From contig OZ038473.1 of NCBI GenBank assembly GCA_964036295.1, forward strand, positions 1,743,501 to 1,807,500: 64,000 bases of DNA, given 5' to 3'. This document shows positions 32,463-45,400 of the stretch, one piece after another (the first letter of the stretch is position 1; the number at the start of each line of letters is the position of its first letter). The position numbers were made by a program, and so were the translations under genes. The notes beneath the pieces are model-generated. The model did not search any database and was not told the origin of the DNA. It was given only the letters and a program-made list of their open reading frames with translations. Source of the DNA: Plumapathes pennacea. Taxonomy: Eukaryota > Cnidaria > Anthozoa > Antipatharia > Myriopathidae.

Positions 32463-32693
32463 GCTCGAACCAACTCCCCTCTATTCGATCGAACAGAATC
32501 GGTTGAAAATGAACTTGGTACAAAGTTTCCTTTTGGTCGAACTCCTCGCTATCTTGAACAGAAATCGTTTTCCCTTGAAAAAGAACTTGACAGAAATTTC
32601 CCCTTGGTAGAACCCCGTTATCTCGATCCCCCGCTATCTCGAACTATTTCTCGCTTCCCTGGAGAGTTCGAGATAGCGGGGTTCTACAGTACA
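32463..32693. mobile_element. pogo-like non-autonomous element, copy 1
   Basis: The right end reads AGATAGCGGGGTTCTACAGTA, preceded by inner inverted phrases CCCGCTATCTCGAACT/AGTTCGAGATAGCGGGG. The CAGTAGAACCCCGCTATC-type end is what pogo/Tigger (Tc1-mariner) elements carry, as established knowledge. No transposase frame. A second copy in reverse order lies at 33568-33742. Confidence 0.65.
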
Positions 32694-33567
32694 TACCATC
32701 GCCAGAAATTCCGGACATTTTGCGTCCACGATTGCTTCCGGTCTTTCCCAGCGGCGTGCGGTATGAGCATGCGCCATTCACACATTCAACATTGTTACGT
32801 ACTTTGCCTCAGTGGGGTGGGGGAGGGATGGGTTTCTCCGGTTCAAAAAGAGACTGCTACGTTTAGGAGACGTGCCGCTGAACGACCTAGTTGAAATTAG
32901 CTTTCGTTTGGTGCAATTTTCATGCGATTTGGAGCTTCCCAGCCCAAAATATCAACATTCGAAGTCAGCGTATTTCACGGGAGGTATTCGCCATGGCTGG
33001 CTGTGAACTGCAAATTCAAACACAAAAAGTACACATCGAATTTGCTCCAGGGGACTGACTGAGGCTTCACAGGAGATGTTCAATCCTTCGACAATCAGGT
33101 ACGGGGTAGACATTTTGCGTTGTACCCGAGGTTCTTGTATTAAATGCAGCTTAACAAGTGACAGTAGCCGGTTTTGAGCGTATTCTGCTATCAATCCCTT
33201 CTTACGTCGGCCGAAATTTTAAATTCAAAAAAGTACACATCGAATTTTACCGGAGATAAATATTTTTTGTACTGTTGTGTTTAGGAAGCTTTCCTCTTCC
33301 GAATGCTGCCCAGACATTTTTACGAACGTGCTTCAGTTAATCGAAAAGCGCAATAAATTATCAGATCCCATACATTTCTTTGTTATTTCTTGAGCGGCTG
33401 TCAGCGTGAAACCTGATGCCTCTTCCGAGATGGCGCAACCGGATGTCTGAAATTTCTGGCGATGCATCACTGTGCTGCGTTACAAATTAGTTGCCAAGTG
33501 AAAGCAACAAAAAACACTCGAGGCAATTATTCTGAAAGTGACGGTAACTTCAAGTTCAAACACAGGA

Positions 33568-33742
33568 AAACCTCGCTATCTCGAACTTTCAAGGGAACCG
33601 AGAAATAGTTCGAGATAGCGGGGGATCGAAATGGTGGGGTTCTACCAAGGGGAAATTTCTATCAAGTTCTTTTTTAAGAGAAATCGATTTCTGTTCAAGA
33701 TAGCGGGGAGTTCGAGACAGCTCGAGGGAGTTCTACTGTATA
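33568..33742. mobile_element. pogo-like non-autonomous element, copy 2
   Basis: The left end has AACCTCGCTATCTCGAACT and the right end GGGAGTTCTACTGTA. The inner part matches copy 1 at 32463-32693 in inverted order (AAGGGGAAATTTCT, TTCGAGATAGCGGGGGATC). No coding. Confidence 0.65.
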
Positions 33743-36700
33743 ATCGAAACCGTAATTGAGATCCAACCAAATAATTTAGCTAGGGTCACGTTTCAGTGTC
33801 GTACTCATGTTAATTATTAACACGGTAACCACTACTTTGCCCGCGTTGTTTATTTCTTCGCTCGATTAGCCTCGTTGCAAAACTTCTCAGCGCCATGTCT
33901 TTAATTTTTGAATTCCCGTAGGTTTATTTAAAATTTTAGGAACTTACTAATCGATAACTGGGCGTGTGTGTTTATTATTTTGATATAATATCGACGGCAT
34001 AAATTCACACTCAAATACTTTTGCTACGATGAAATGCGAAGTTGGTTTAATAGTAATTCGTAAAACTGATGAGCGATCTGTCTGAAGTCAAGACGCCCGT
34101 TTCTTTATTGGCTCATGTCAGATGGATTTACCGAATTTAACGAAATAAATCATTTTGTCTCCAGGATACGTGTAACTAGCCCCTGAATTTCCAGATATCA
34201 TTATCATGTTTTACAACAAAGCCTAGACGCTTATTCAACATCGTGTTCTTTGTCTGTTCTCGTGAATTATTCAAAAAAATAACACTGCAATGTTTCTTAA
34301 TAAACCTCTTCTAAAGCGAAATTCTGCATTATTTTGCAAAGCAACAAGCAGGCAAAGAAATACTAGTTTTTTTAAACATTAATTCTTGGAAATTCGTCGA
34401 TACATTCAGGCCCTCTCAACTGAAACTGACGTTCAGCGACAGGGACTGTCGACGCCTCACATCTACATTTATTATCAGGCATTGCTCTTGATGCAACACC
34501 AAACGTTGATATTTATAAACGACTACTGTTCTGTTATTCTTTTCATTAGTTTCTTCAGAATAAGATAGATAATCCTCTGTGTAAATAGTTAAGTCCATGC
34601 ACATATTGTCTCACATCAGTGAAGTCCCCGTAAAAAGTCTACAGACTTCAGCGATACTCACAAGAGATCAGGCGTATTCAGCTTTGACTCAAGCGCAACT
34701 CCAATGATTGTGTGGTGCTTGGCGCGACAGTCAGGTTGTTCCATAGATATTTACATTCAGGACTGAAAAGTGATCAGAACCACCAGTCCAAACAAAAAGT
34801 CTGTGAGCGGGCTGGTGACTAGTCACCAGTAAGCTTCTTTTAACGTGTAGCGGCACGCGTGCGAGGTCTGCGTCTGATTTATTTTGCCAAACAATTTGCC
34901 TAAAGTCACAGATAATTTGAAAGAAATTGTTGAACTTACATCGCAAAGCAGCGGTTCTTTGCATATTTACGTATTTACAGTGTTTGTAGAGAGTCTGCAA
35001 GGTTCTAGTCACTTAAGCAAAAATTTTAAGCGAATCTGAATTGTTCCCGGGTCAACTTTTTGTCAAACACTTTCAGGTACAAAGGCGAGTAGACTTGGTT
35101 CAAACAGCATCTTCGCGCCACATATGGTTCACCAGGTCACGTGTAAGCCGAGAAGAAGACATTATCATTCTATTGGTCAAAACAAACACGTGCTCTCTAG
35201 CTGAAAATTCAACAAGTTTCATGCAGTTGTTGATTGATCTTATTCTGTTGGCGACTGTAATTTTTGTACCGAGTCAGCAGATTGCTGGATGGGATAACGA
35301 AAATGGCTTCAGAGTGTTTATGTCAGCGTATCTTGCAATTGGTTTCACAGCACGTCTTATATTTTTATGACCATGCCCGCAAAATAACAACACAGAACTT
35401 TAGTTGCGATATACTTTGAATCTGGCGAAAAACAAAAACAAAAATGGACTACGACGATTACAACGGAAGATATTGGGACATCAAGCGACGCCAGTGTGAA
35501 CGTCATGGACGACAAAGACAAAAATGTCGTATTGGTTAATTTCAAACCTTATCAGAGACATCACGGTTAGGAACAGTGGTAATAACCTTGACAAATTCAA
35601 CAATTACTCAACGGAACTATCAGCAAGAGATAAACGAGGTATTTAAAGGTTCTCAAATTTGGCCTCCATAATAACAATTATTGTTTTATGCTTTAATATA
35701 CTAATATGCAATATACAGGAGCTTTTAATTTATATCGTATGTTTTAGTACAAAGTAAAGAAGTACAATCCGTAGAAATGAAAATAGTTATTTAATTATAT
35801 CGAAAAAATGCAAGGATAGAGTAAATGCGTGGATTCTATTATTGCCTTATTTTGTCGACCTCGGGCTTATCAGTAGTTCTGCACTGAATAATTTAATATA
35901 TCTTAAGTTCTAAAAAAAAAGCACGGACTTCTCCAGTTTAGCCAGATTGACACAGATAAAGGTTTGAGATGGCTCACTGTTAGGCGCTGAAACGCCTCGC
36001 TATCACAACCTCGTTTCTACTGTCGTACGGTAAGGGATTCTTGATGAATTCGACGAGACTCACACTCGACCATATCAACTGACAAAAGAATTGATGAGGA
36101 AACTTCTAATTGAAAGCACCTTATATAAGTGTATCAGCAGGAATTTATTGATAGAGTTTATACAGAGAAAGTAGCGGCGTTTTAAAAGCCACGGAATGCA
36201 CTAAACCTACGTTTGTCAAAAGCAGTTTTTAAAAAATTGAAATGAAACAAAAATTATCACTCAGGGTCCAGGCGCTAAAGGATAACCCTGGATTCTTGAG
36301 AATACCTTTTTGTCAGCTTTAAGCCTCAAAATGAGATGTTTTGGCCACAACACTTCATCGATTAAGTTTGATCAAGAGCAAGGTTTTTAGTTTGTCTTTG
36401 TTCAAAGCTGAGAGGTCGGGATCAGAAAGAATTTTGTTAATCCTAGATAAGCTTAATCCACTTGTCGTAATTCAGCTGTATTACAGTTCATCGTTAGCTT
36501 GATCTATTCTCCAAATGTCTTGTCCAAGAAACCGAGGTATCTTTGCTTAAGCGTAACTGTCCAAAAAGCTTGTTTTAGCTTAAAGCCACAACGAACAAGT
36601 TTAGTTGATGTAACTCAGGTTTACCCAAAACGCGTATCAAATGTTCGATGTGATGTAGAGACAAGAGTACATTATATAGCAAGTTTAATCGTGCTTTTAT

Positions 36701-37640
36701 TGCGGAGCTACCTGAAACGAGAGGATTCTCTTCAATCTGTCACGGACACTGTGCAACACTCCATCAATCAGTAAAATTGCTCGGATATTTTATTAGCTCT
36801 GACTTTAATTGCTGTCAGCTTTTAATGTATGCTTCAATCGGTAAACTTTGTGGTACTCTATTCCCTCACGTTCAACAGTTTGAGAAACACAGCGAAGTAC
36901 GTATCAACAGAACCTATTCGAACAGAAGTTTTGCAAGAGTTCAGTTGAAGCACAACAAAACAAAAACATTCTTTATCTTCGGTAAATTTAAAAGACTTAA
37001 TATATAAAACGCAAATTGCACTCTAAAATGCTAAATGAGTGAAGTAGCCTTAGGCAAACACAACAAATTAAAATATTTTAATAAGGCTAACTTGAAAGGT
37101 AAATTAACGTACAAAAATAGTGATGGGAAAAATCAAAGTCGTCTTATTCTTCTGCTGGATTATAGTTTATCACAGATACGTTAAGTTTCCCTTCACTGCA
37201 GGATATAGGAACGTTGATTCTGAGAGTTGGGAATAGCTGATTTAGAGTTAATTTGGGGAAGGACTTCCATATTATAGAGTACAAAACACACGCTCAATTC
37301 TTCTCTCACATTTCAAATGTTCTAACGTAATTATACTTAATTATACTTATCACTCGAAATCTAGAATATCTTTTCGATATGACTTTCCATGATCAACATT
37401 TTTTGATTCGTTCCTTCATAACGAAATATAATGAATTAAATTTTTGTACAAGTTATCAAGACTCCCTGTTAAGTTCATCTATTTTCCAATAGTCCTCGAG
37501 CATACACACGACCTTTGAAGATACCGCTTTTCAAATTTAACTTAGAGACTCCAAGCGTTTTAGAAATTAAGTTTATAAAGTCCTAAACAGCTGGTGATTA
37601 GATCATGTTGTCTTGTGGGTTTGAAAATAGAAAATCCACG
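33743..37640. other. Intergenic, no gene seen
   Basis: AT-rich sequence with short frames only. No domain, RNA gene or clear element was recognised. A small tandem of GATCCATGATTCAT type lies at about 37638-37668, just upstream of the first Cys-loop gene. Confidence 0.4.
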
Positions 37641-37732
37641 ATCCATGATCCATGATTCATGATCCATGGTCGTCTCACGAAACGTGTACTGTATCTAATT
37701 ATGTTTTCCATTGCTGGATTTGCAGACTTGTG

Positions 37733-40700
37733 ATGATGGCTGCATTATACGCCATCATTCTTTCTACGCTCTGCTTCATTTCTGGAGAAGCACAGAGGTA
37801 TGCATGTATGTTAAGCTATAACATTATGACGTCGACTGTAGTCATGGTGATATCATCTGTTGTCACGATGATGATATATGTAGTCATGGTGATACCATCT
37901 GTGTCATGATGACGTCAACTGTAGTCATGGTGATGCCAAATGTGATAACAGTATTGGTTGTTGATTCGTGCCTTGTTTTCTTGTATATTGAATGTGTACA
38001 TTGCAGTTCTAGCGAAGAGGAATTCCGGATGGCAGAAGCTTATAACTTATCGCAGACGATAAACAATGTTCTCAGTACCTACGACATAAACCTGCGACCC
38101 AATGCTGGCGGTAAGTTACGGTATCAACAAGAAGAGCGAGGAGTCACTAAGTGATCGACTTCAATTACCGCCGGCTAAAAGTTCTCATTCTCTTGTTCAG
38201 GCATGCACAGTAATGAATTCGATAAACTGTTGATTTCGTTTCTAACTTTCGTAACACCATTCTCCTACATACTCATAAATACTGATACAGCTCTTTTTTT
38301 TTTCCAAAGGCGAGCCAGTGGATGTTACGGTTGAGTTTAAGGTGATATCTTTTGGAGAGCTCAGAGAAGTGAGCATGGTAAGCCAACGGGACACATCAAT
38401 AAATCATGACGCATTGTTATCCAAATCCCTTAGTAACGTGCGAATATCGTATAGTAACGTAAAAAATGTACAGCCGTATTACACGTCGTAAAGGAAAAAC
38501 AAGAAAATACGGTATTAGTACAGGGGGGTGTCTAGTAAGATGGTAGGTTTGGCTCAAAAAGTAAGCACCAACTTTACAATATCCGCCATTTTGCATTTCA
38601 AACTTGGAGCTCGGTAGATGTGTACGTTTTAGAACGGACAGTAGTTGGCTGAGCTCCAAGCGTGAGGTGCAAAATGACGGATATTGTAGAGTTGGTGCTC
38701 ACTTTTCTGAGCCAAACCTACCCAGAATAGAGTGCGATCCAACCAAAAGCTGGAACTCTTGATGCGTGTGTTGTGCACGATCATGTTCTCATGACTTACT
38801 CGTGGTTTACTCGTGATTTACACATGACTCTCTTTGTAAGGAATACGACTTGGATATCTTCTTCCGTCAATGGTGGTACGATCCTCGGTTGCGGAACAAC
38901 TACTCGGTTCCAATCAACATGGCGGCCGACGCGACTAAAATGGTCTGGACCCCGGATACGTATTTTTGGAATGTGAAAAAAGCCACGTACCACAGAGTGA
39001 CTAGGGAGAACATGAGACTCAAGATATGGCCTGACGGGAAGGTTTATTTCAGCACTAGGTATTCTGAAGTTTCTCAATATTTAGTTTGTTGGTATCTGCT
39101 AACCCAGAGTGACTTACTCGTGACCTACTCGTGATTTACTCGTGACTTGCTTGTGACTTGCTCCTGACTTACTCGTGATTTACTCGTGACTTACTCGTAA
39201 TTTACGCGTGACTTACACGTAAGTAACTTGCGACTTACTCGTGACCTACTCGTGATTTACTCGTGACTTGCTTGTGACTTGCTCCTGACTTACTCGTGAC
39301 TTATTCGTGACTTACTCGTAATTTACGCCTGACTTACACGTGACTCATTGCGATTTACTCGTAACTTACTCGTGACTTATTCGTGATTTACTCGTGACTT
39401 ACTCATAATTTACTCGTGATGTACTCGCGACTTACTCGTGGTTAAAACCTTTCCACAGAATTACTTTAACCGTCCACTGCGATATGGACCTCAGAATATA
39501 TCCCATGGACACTCAGCGCTGCCCCCTCGTGATTGAGAGCTGTAAGTGATCGTTTAAAAAAGAGGATCTTTTTTAAACAACTCGGGCGCGCGCCACGATC
39601 TATTTAAAATAGCTGACTACACGAAGACAGAAACAAACGCCGAGGTTAAACTCGCTATTGGAGGGTTAAGGTGTTTTCATGCGTTGTTAGACAAAGGAGT
39701 TCATCTGTTACACAAATTCAGTTTGTAAGCATTTTTTAAACGGACTTCAGATAAAATTGTGTAAAAATCCACTGTTATGCCCAGAGTGAACACAGTGTGT
39801 TAGACGCCATATTGGATTACCACTGGCATGCGTAAAACGTTATGCAGCCCGAGTTAGATAGCAATGACGAAGCACGCTGACCAGCGGAAGTGACGTCAGA
39901 TGTTTTACAGATGCGCACACGGTGGCAGATGTGAATTACCACTGGAAGGGAGGAACCTCTCCGGGCATTGAAATTGCCTCCAGCGAAATGGCACAATTCA
40001 TCTTCAATGGCGCCAAGACGTTTACAAAGGCGTCGATCAACAGTAAAGGTAGAACTGCTCGTCTGTGTGTCCGTCTGATTTATGATCTATGTCCCTATAT
40101 TTTCTCTGGCTTTCTATCAGTTCTCATGAACACGAGAGTACAAAATCCAAATCATGATTCTTCTATAATACTACTCGTTTTTTCTTTTTCTTTTCTTTTT
40201 TTTTTTTTCTGTACAGGATCGTTCGCTAGCCTCAAAGCGGAATTTTCGTTCCGTCGGCGTCTTGATTACTACATCTCAGCGGTTTACGTGCCAGAGATCG
40301 TCCTGGTGACGTTGTCCTGGTGCACTTTCTTTATCACGCCGGTCGCCATTCCAGCTCGTACCGCTTTGAGTATCACAACTATCCTCACAACTATACTGTT
40401 ATCCAGTTCAGTCAACGCAAATATACCCAAGGTATTGTGCTGTGTACATTCAACTCCTCCTAAGACCTCTAAGACGGACGCCCTCGAGACCAACTGTCAG
40501 ATATAGAAAATAAATAAACTAAACGTTACTTTGTCGTGCCTTTTAAAACAGTTCGAAAGACAGTAAATGAATTGTGTTGCTTTTGTTGTTGTCTTCAGGT
40601 GAGCTACATGAAGGCTGTGGACTATTTTCTCTTGATTTCTTTTGGATTTATCTTCTGGGGCCTGGGAGAGTATATCATTGTCTTGAACACACCGAACGAG

Positions 40701-41381
40701 TTTAAGAATCTGCTGTGTATGATTAATGTCCCCAAGGAGAAGGTCCCTCAGGTAAAGCAATAAATTTATGGTTTTATCCACAGTACTGAAAGACATATTT
40801 GTAAAATAAAACAAAAAATAATCACGTCAACCAAAACTGCGGCGAATTAGAGTAGATACTTTATCAGAGAAACGTACACTTTCGCTGATGAGTGCAAGTG
40901 GTGAATTCTTTCACTGCCAAGCTCAAAACGCAGATTCTCTCGTCGTCAAAAAATAAAAAAATCTAAGTCTCCATTCTGTATGATATATTTTCTGGTGAAA
41001 AACTGAAAGAGAAAATTGAAGTTGATCACTCTTAGACGAAAAAGGGTTAACAAACACCGGGACAATCACTGCCATGTGGGTGAGGGGGTGGGGGGAGTCT
41101 AGTCGCGTTTTGAACTTCACAACATTGCAGTGGAACCGTGAAAGGGGTTCGACGTTGTCATGTTGAAACTTTGTTTGTGGTCTGCACAGGAATCTGCGGC
41201 CACATTGAAGGACGCGGAGGAGGGACAAGCGAAGAAGAAGAAAGAGGAACCGAAGAAGAATACGTCCGTTGTCGACCCTTCCTATCACTGGGTTGACATG
41301 ACTTCCAGATTCGCTTTCTTCATCTGTTACTCAACTTTTCTGTTGGCCTATGTTATCTACTACAAAAACATAGAAGACTGA
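37733..41381 (+). CDS. Cys-loop ligand-gated anion channel A (GABA/glycine receptor-like)
   Basis: Nine exons in phase: 37733-37797, 38007-38110, 38310-38377, 38841-39058, 39459-39541, 39911-40048, 40217-40431, 40599-40751 and 41190-41381, giving 411 residues. It has a signal peptide (ATG 37733), the loops FFRQWWYDPRL and WTPDTYFWNV, and the Cys loop C-13-C in CDMDLRIYPMDTQRC. TM1 follows, then TM2 with PARTALSITTILTTIL, TM3, a short Lys/Glu-rich inner loop, and TM4 ending YYKNIED. The PAR motif before TM2 is the anion-selectivity signature of GABA-A and glycine receptors. Its agonist is unknown. Intron 1 holds a degenerate GTCATGGTGAT repeat and intron 4 a minisatellite. It converges with gene B, stop to stop, about 1.1 kb apart. 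Confidence 0.92.
38537..38724. mobile_element. MITE-like inverted repeat in intron 3 of channel A
   Basis: The left arm GGTAGGTTTGGCTCAAAAAG and the right arm, inverted, CTGAGCCAAACCTACC enclose further inverted phrases around ACAATATCCGCCATTTTGCA. About 188 bases, non-coding. Confidence 0.75.
39095..39440. repeat. Minisatellite of TGACTTACTCG units
   Basis: Roughly thirty imperfect 11-base units such as TGACTTACTCG, TGATTTACTCG and TGACTTGCTCC run through intron 4 of channel A and end about 20 bases before the next exon's acceptor. Confidence 0.9.
40905..41049. repeat. Dispersed repeat family C, partial copy
   Basis: Begins ATTCTTTCACTGCCAAGCTC and ends AAAAAGGGTTAA, the same end types as the copy at 59803-60012. 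It is shortened inside. It lies in the last intron of channel A. Confidence 0.6.
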
Positions 41382-41879
41382 GGCAGCAAACCTTGGACTG
41401 TTATAACGGTCGTACATGAAGTATAAACAGGAATTGCCTTGATGACGTCACTGTAAGTACACGTACCAGAGTGCCTTGCGGCAAGCTATTGCTTCCGTAT
41501 TGTTAATCGCGTGAATTTTTCGAAGTCTTTTATGGAGGAAAGACTACCCGAAGTAACGAAGTTATAATTCAAGGAATGTTGACTGGTCAAAATTTCGCTG
41601 TCTGTGCTTTTAATTCATGCACTGGAATGCAAAGTATAGCAGTGTTTGAAAACTGAAATAAGAAACATGACGTCACAAGGTTACTTTATACTTCATGCCC
41701 TACCCAATCTTGTGCAGCAGAGAAAGGCATTCTGGGAGATGTAGTCAGATGACGTTAAAAGGGTAAAAGTGCGTCCTCACTGATTAACGTTTGGGTGCAA
41801 TAATGTATTTTAAATTGTTCTACTTCTATAAATGCTGTACTACATAAAGGTAGTCACATGACTGTGCTGCACTAAATAG

Positions 41880-42098
41880 CTACACATAAGTTCAAAATGC
41901 AGATTCTCCCAACCTTTTAAGAGGAAATTGTATGAGTTATGTAGTGAGAATTGATAGTTTAATCAGCTATCATCTGAGCAAGGTATCAAAAGCCGAGTTC
42001 TCTGTACTGTATGATATATATTTGTGTTGCCGAAAACTGAAGGAGAAAATTGAACTTGATCACTCTTGGGAGTTAGTGAACGCTAAATCCCTTTAACC
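41880..42098. repeat. Dispersed repeat family C copy
   Basis: Shares AAAATGCAGATTCTCCCAAC, GAATTGATAGTTTAATCAGC and GAGCAAGGTATCAAAAGCC with the other copies. It lies between the convergent channel genes A and B. Confidence 0.65.
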
Positions 42099-42443
42099 GA
42101 ACACTGTTTGTAATAGTGTTTAGTGTAAAAACCTACACAATAAACCTAGAATGCTAACTTAACAATATATACAACGAATAAATATATACAATATATTCAA
42201 AAAACAAATAACTTAGGTAATGATACATATATATAACACAACAAACAGCTACTTTGTTTTTTGTCTCTCGGGTGGACGTGACTTATAGTAAGACCAGTTC
42301 AAACGTTGAACGTTTCATATGTAATCTTATAACAACTGAATGAGCAAAATACGTTATTCGCTACGAACTGTGCATCGAATCTAACAGCAACTGAATAAGC
42401 GAAATGTACTATTTGCCACAAAAGCATACGATGATCATACAAT

Positions 42444-42461
42444 GGGGGGGGGGGGGGGGGG
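42444..42461. repeat. G18 homopolymer
   Basis: Eighteen G residues just downstream, on the minus strand, of the stop codon of channel B at 42469. Confidence 0.9.
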
Positions 42462-42468
42462 ACCGACG

Positions 42469-45400
42469 TCACTGCTTGTTTCGTTGTATCGTGTAATATA
42501 TAGTGTACGCAAATAAGAAGATGACGTAAGTTATGGGAAAACAAAATTGGGATATCCTGTCGATCCAGTGATACGTCCCTTTGGGGTTGTTTCCGTTCAT
42601 TTTCTCGCTCTCTTCTTCTAACTCCTGTGGGTCTTCTTTCTGGGAGTGGGTGTTGCTGCTCTGACGCCTCAGGTTTACTCTTGTGTTTCTGACTCTGCAA
42701 ATACCGTTATCCATCACTTGAACTACGATATCTGCTCCACCGACTTCCGCATCCTGAAAGGTGGAATTTTGACGTCACTTCCGTTAATAGTGTGGCGTCA
42801 CTTCCGTTAGTGGCGTGACGTCACTTCCCTAACTCAAGGTAGAATTTCACGCGTCGCGTGCGCAAGCGCCGTTTTTCTTGTGTACGACTTGTGTTATAAA
42901 AAATGTACCGCACTGACTCATACTTGGATTTGACGTCTTTTAAGCTTCCTAAGATCGATGTTATTTACCTTCTTGTTTGCGGTTTTTCTTCTCCTGATCC
43001 AACTTAATTTAGATCGAAGCTTGGCGTAAGCATGGGCAAACTCCGGGTTTGTGTTGAGGACCATTATGTACTCTATAAGAGCACTGAAGATGAAGCAAAA
43101 CGAAATTAACAAGAAATAGTCGACGGCCTTCATGTAGCTGACTTTAGGCATGTTAGCGTTCACTTCGCTCTTGAGTAGAATGGTCGTCAGGATGGTTGTT
43201 ATGCTGAGTGCGACTCGCGCCGGAACTGCACCGGGATTAATAAAAAAACAGCACCAGGATAAAATGACGAGTACCACTGTAGGAATGTACACGGACGATA
43301 CATAACTCTCGGTTCGTCGCCTGAAGGAGAAGGTCGCTTTCAAGCTGGCGAAAGAACCTAGTGTACAAATGCACGGAAAGAAAAGTTAGGAGCAGGAGAT
43401 TATGATTGTTATGATACTGTTTCAAGTTTTCCAAAATAATCTACAACCGATGAGCCTGGCTAATATTGAACTAAAACCATGGTCAAAGTCATCTTCGACT
43501 AAAATATCACACTTTTCGAACAAAGGAGCCTCAAGTTTTACGTGGTTTTGCTGCTATATCTCATCAAGGGCTGAAATAAAATAAGGCAAATGTATTGCAA
43601 AACGTCTCGTTATAGTCCCAGGAAGGTTTCCTGAGAGTTTCAAGAGTTGCAAAATTTTGCTCAAAATCGGCCGTTTTTGGCAAAGGAACGATAACATGTT
43701 TACTCATTGCCCCGGTTAATCAATGTTAGGTAGTTGTAAGCACTTCTCGGTCTACACAAGGAGCCAAAACTAAATACGGGAGAGTTGGACAGACTGATTA
43801 TTACCTTTACTATTGGTCGTGGCCTTGGTGGAAGTCTTCACACCAACCAGATCAAACTGGGCCATCTGCGATGAAACGATCTCTATACCTTGAGAGTCTC
43901 CGCCTTTCCAGTGATAATCAATGTCCCTTGTAGTGAAGGCATCTGCACACAGAAACAATCTCTCGTCAAACATTTATCTGGCACGGGGTAGGACAGAACT
44001 ACGAGGACTGTAGTATCATATAACCCTATAAACACTAATTATCAGCCAGTAACTCTCCAGTAAGCGGGACAAATTTAATCAGCCCCCGAGCCCTGCAAGG
44101 GTACTAATCGCGATACCATCTCAGTTTTTTAAAAATGTCTGCCCTCCAAGCTGAAATGTACAACTTTCGGTCATAAACGCGTTATAACTTTTTTTATCAG
44201 GAAAGTCACTCTCTGAAACAATCCCGTTCTAACCGTTTGACAAAAAAATACTACACGGCGTAATTTTTGTTTTACGATTGTCGGCATACGACCTTCTTAC
44301 GACACGCTTACGACACACCTGTAACAACGCCGGCTAGATCAAGCTTACGACATACACTTCGTGACGCGCAGTAAGAAGCTCGCACCGTGAAAAGTTGCTT
44401 TTATACACTCACAGCTCTCGATGATCAGGTTGCAATGCTGAGTATCCATAGGGTACAAGCGCAAATCCATGTCACACTGAGCCGTCAAGGTGATTCTAAA
44501 GAGACGTATAAGGGCCACGAGTGTTTAGTAACGTAGTAGTGTCATAAAATATCTTCCGAACTACACAGTTCATACTGTGACGTAATAAGCCACAGGATCA
44601 TGCGCAGTTTGCCATTGAGATATTTTGGCGGACCACATCTGACTCGTCCCCAGTCATCTCTCTTATTCGGGGGTTCGCGGCGCAGGGAGTGATGGGAAGG
44701 AGGAAAGGTGGCGCAGTGACGATGGGAAGGAGAAAAGAGACAACTGGAGACGAGTCAGGGGTCACATGACTATAAAACTTGACAGGCATAAAGCCTTTAG
44801 CCTTTCGTTCGGAACTGTTTCTTCGGTCATGATTGAATGATTATGTAGAAACAAAATTAAGCCGAGCAGGACAGACACTCGTTTACACGGCCAGCAAATA
44901 TTACTGTTTGCTACTGCCCATGATATAAAGGCTGTACTTTGGTTTTACGTGTATGTAAATTGATAAATACTTTCCCGCTGTGAAAGCAAACTAAAGAAAC
45001 CGAGTTATATCACGCGCCTTGCACTGTAGTAAACTTTGCCGTCTGGCCATATCATCACCCGCATGTTTTCTCTGGTCACAAAATGGTATTTCGAGTGCTT
45101 CACGTTCCAGAAATAGGTGTCGGGCGTCCAGAAAAACTGGGTTGGATCTGCGGCTATGTTAAAAGGAATACTGAAGTTGTTTTTAAATCTTGGATCGTAC
45201 CACCATTGACGCATGAATATATCCATGGTGTATTCCTGTCCAAGAAGAAAATTAGCACACCCGTCAGTAGAGTCATCTGAAGGGAGAATTGGAGGGGGAA
45301 GAGAGAAATTTAAGGTGATTTGCAACGACGATTTGCAATGATGCGATGTTGCGCTAAAAATTGTTGAAGTGTAACACCCCATTGCGAATGATTTTTTGCG

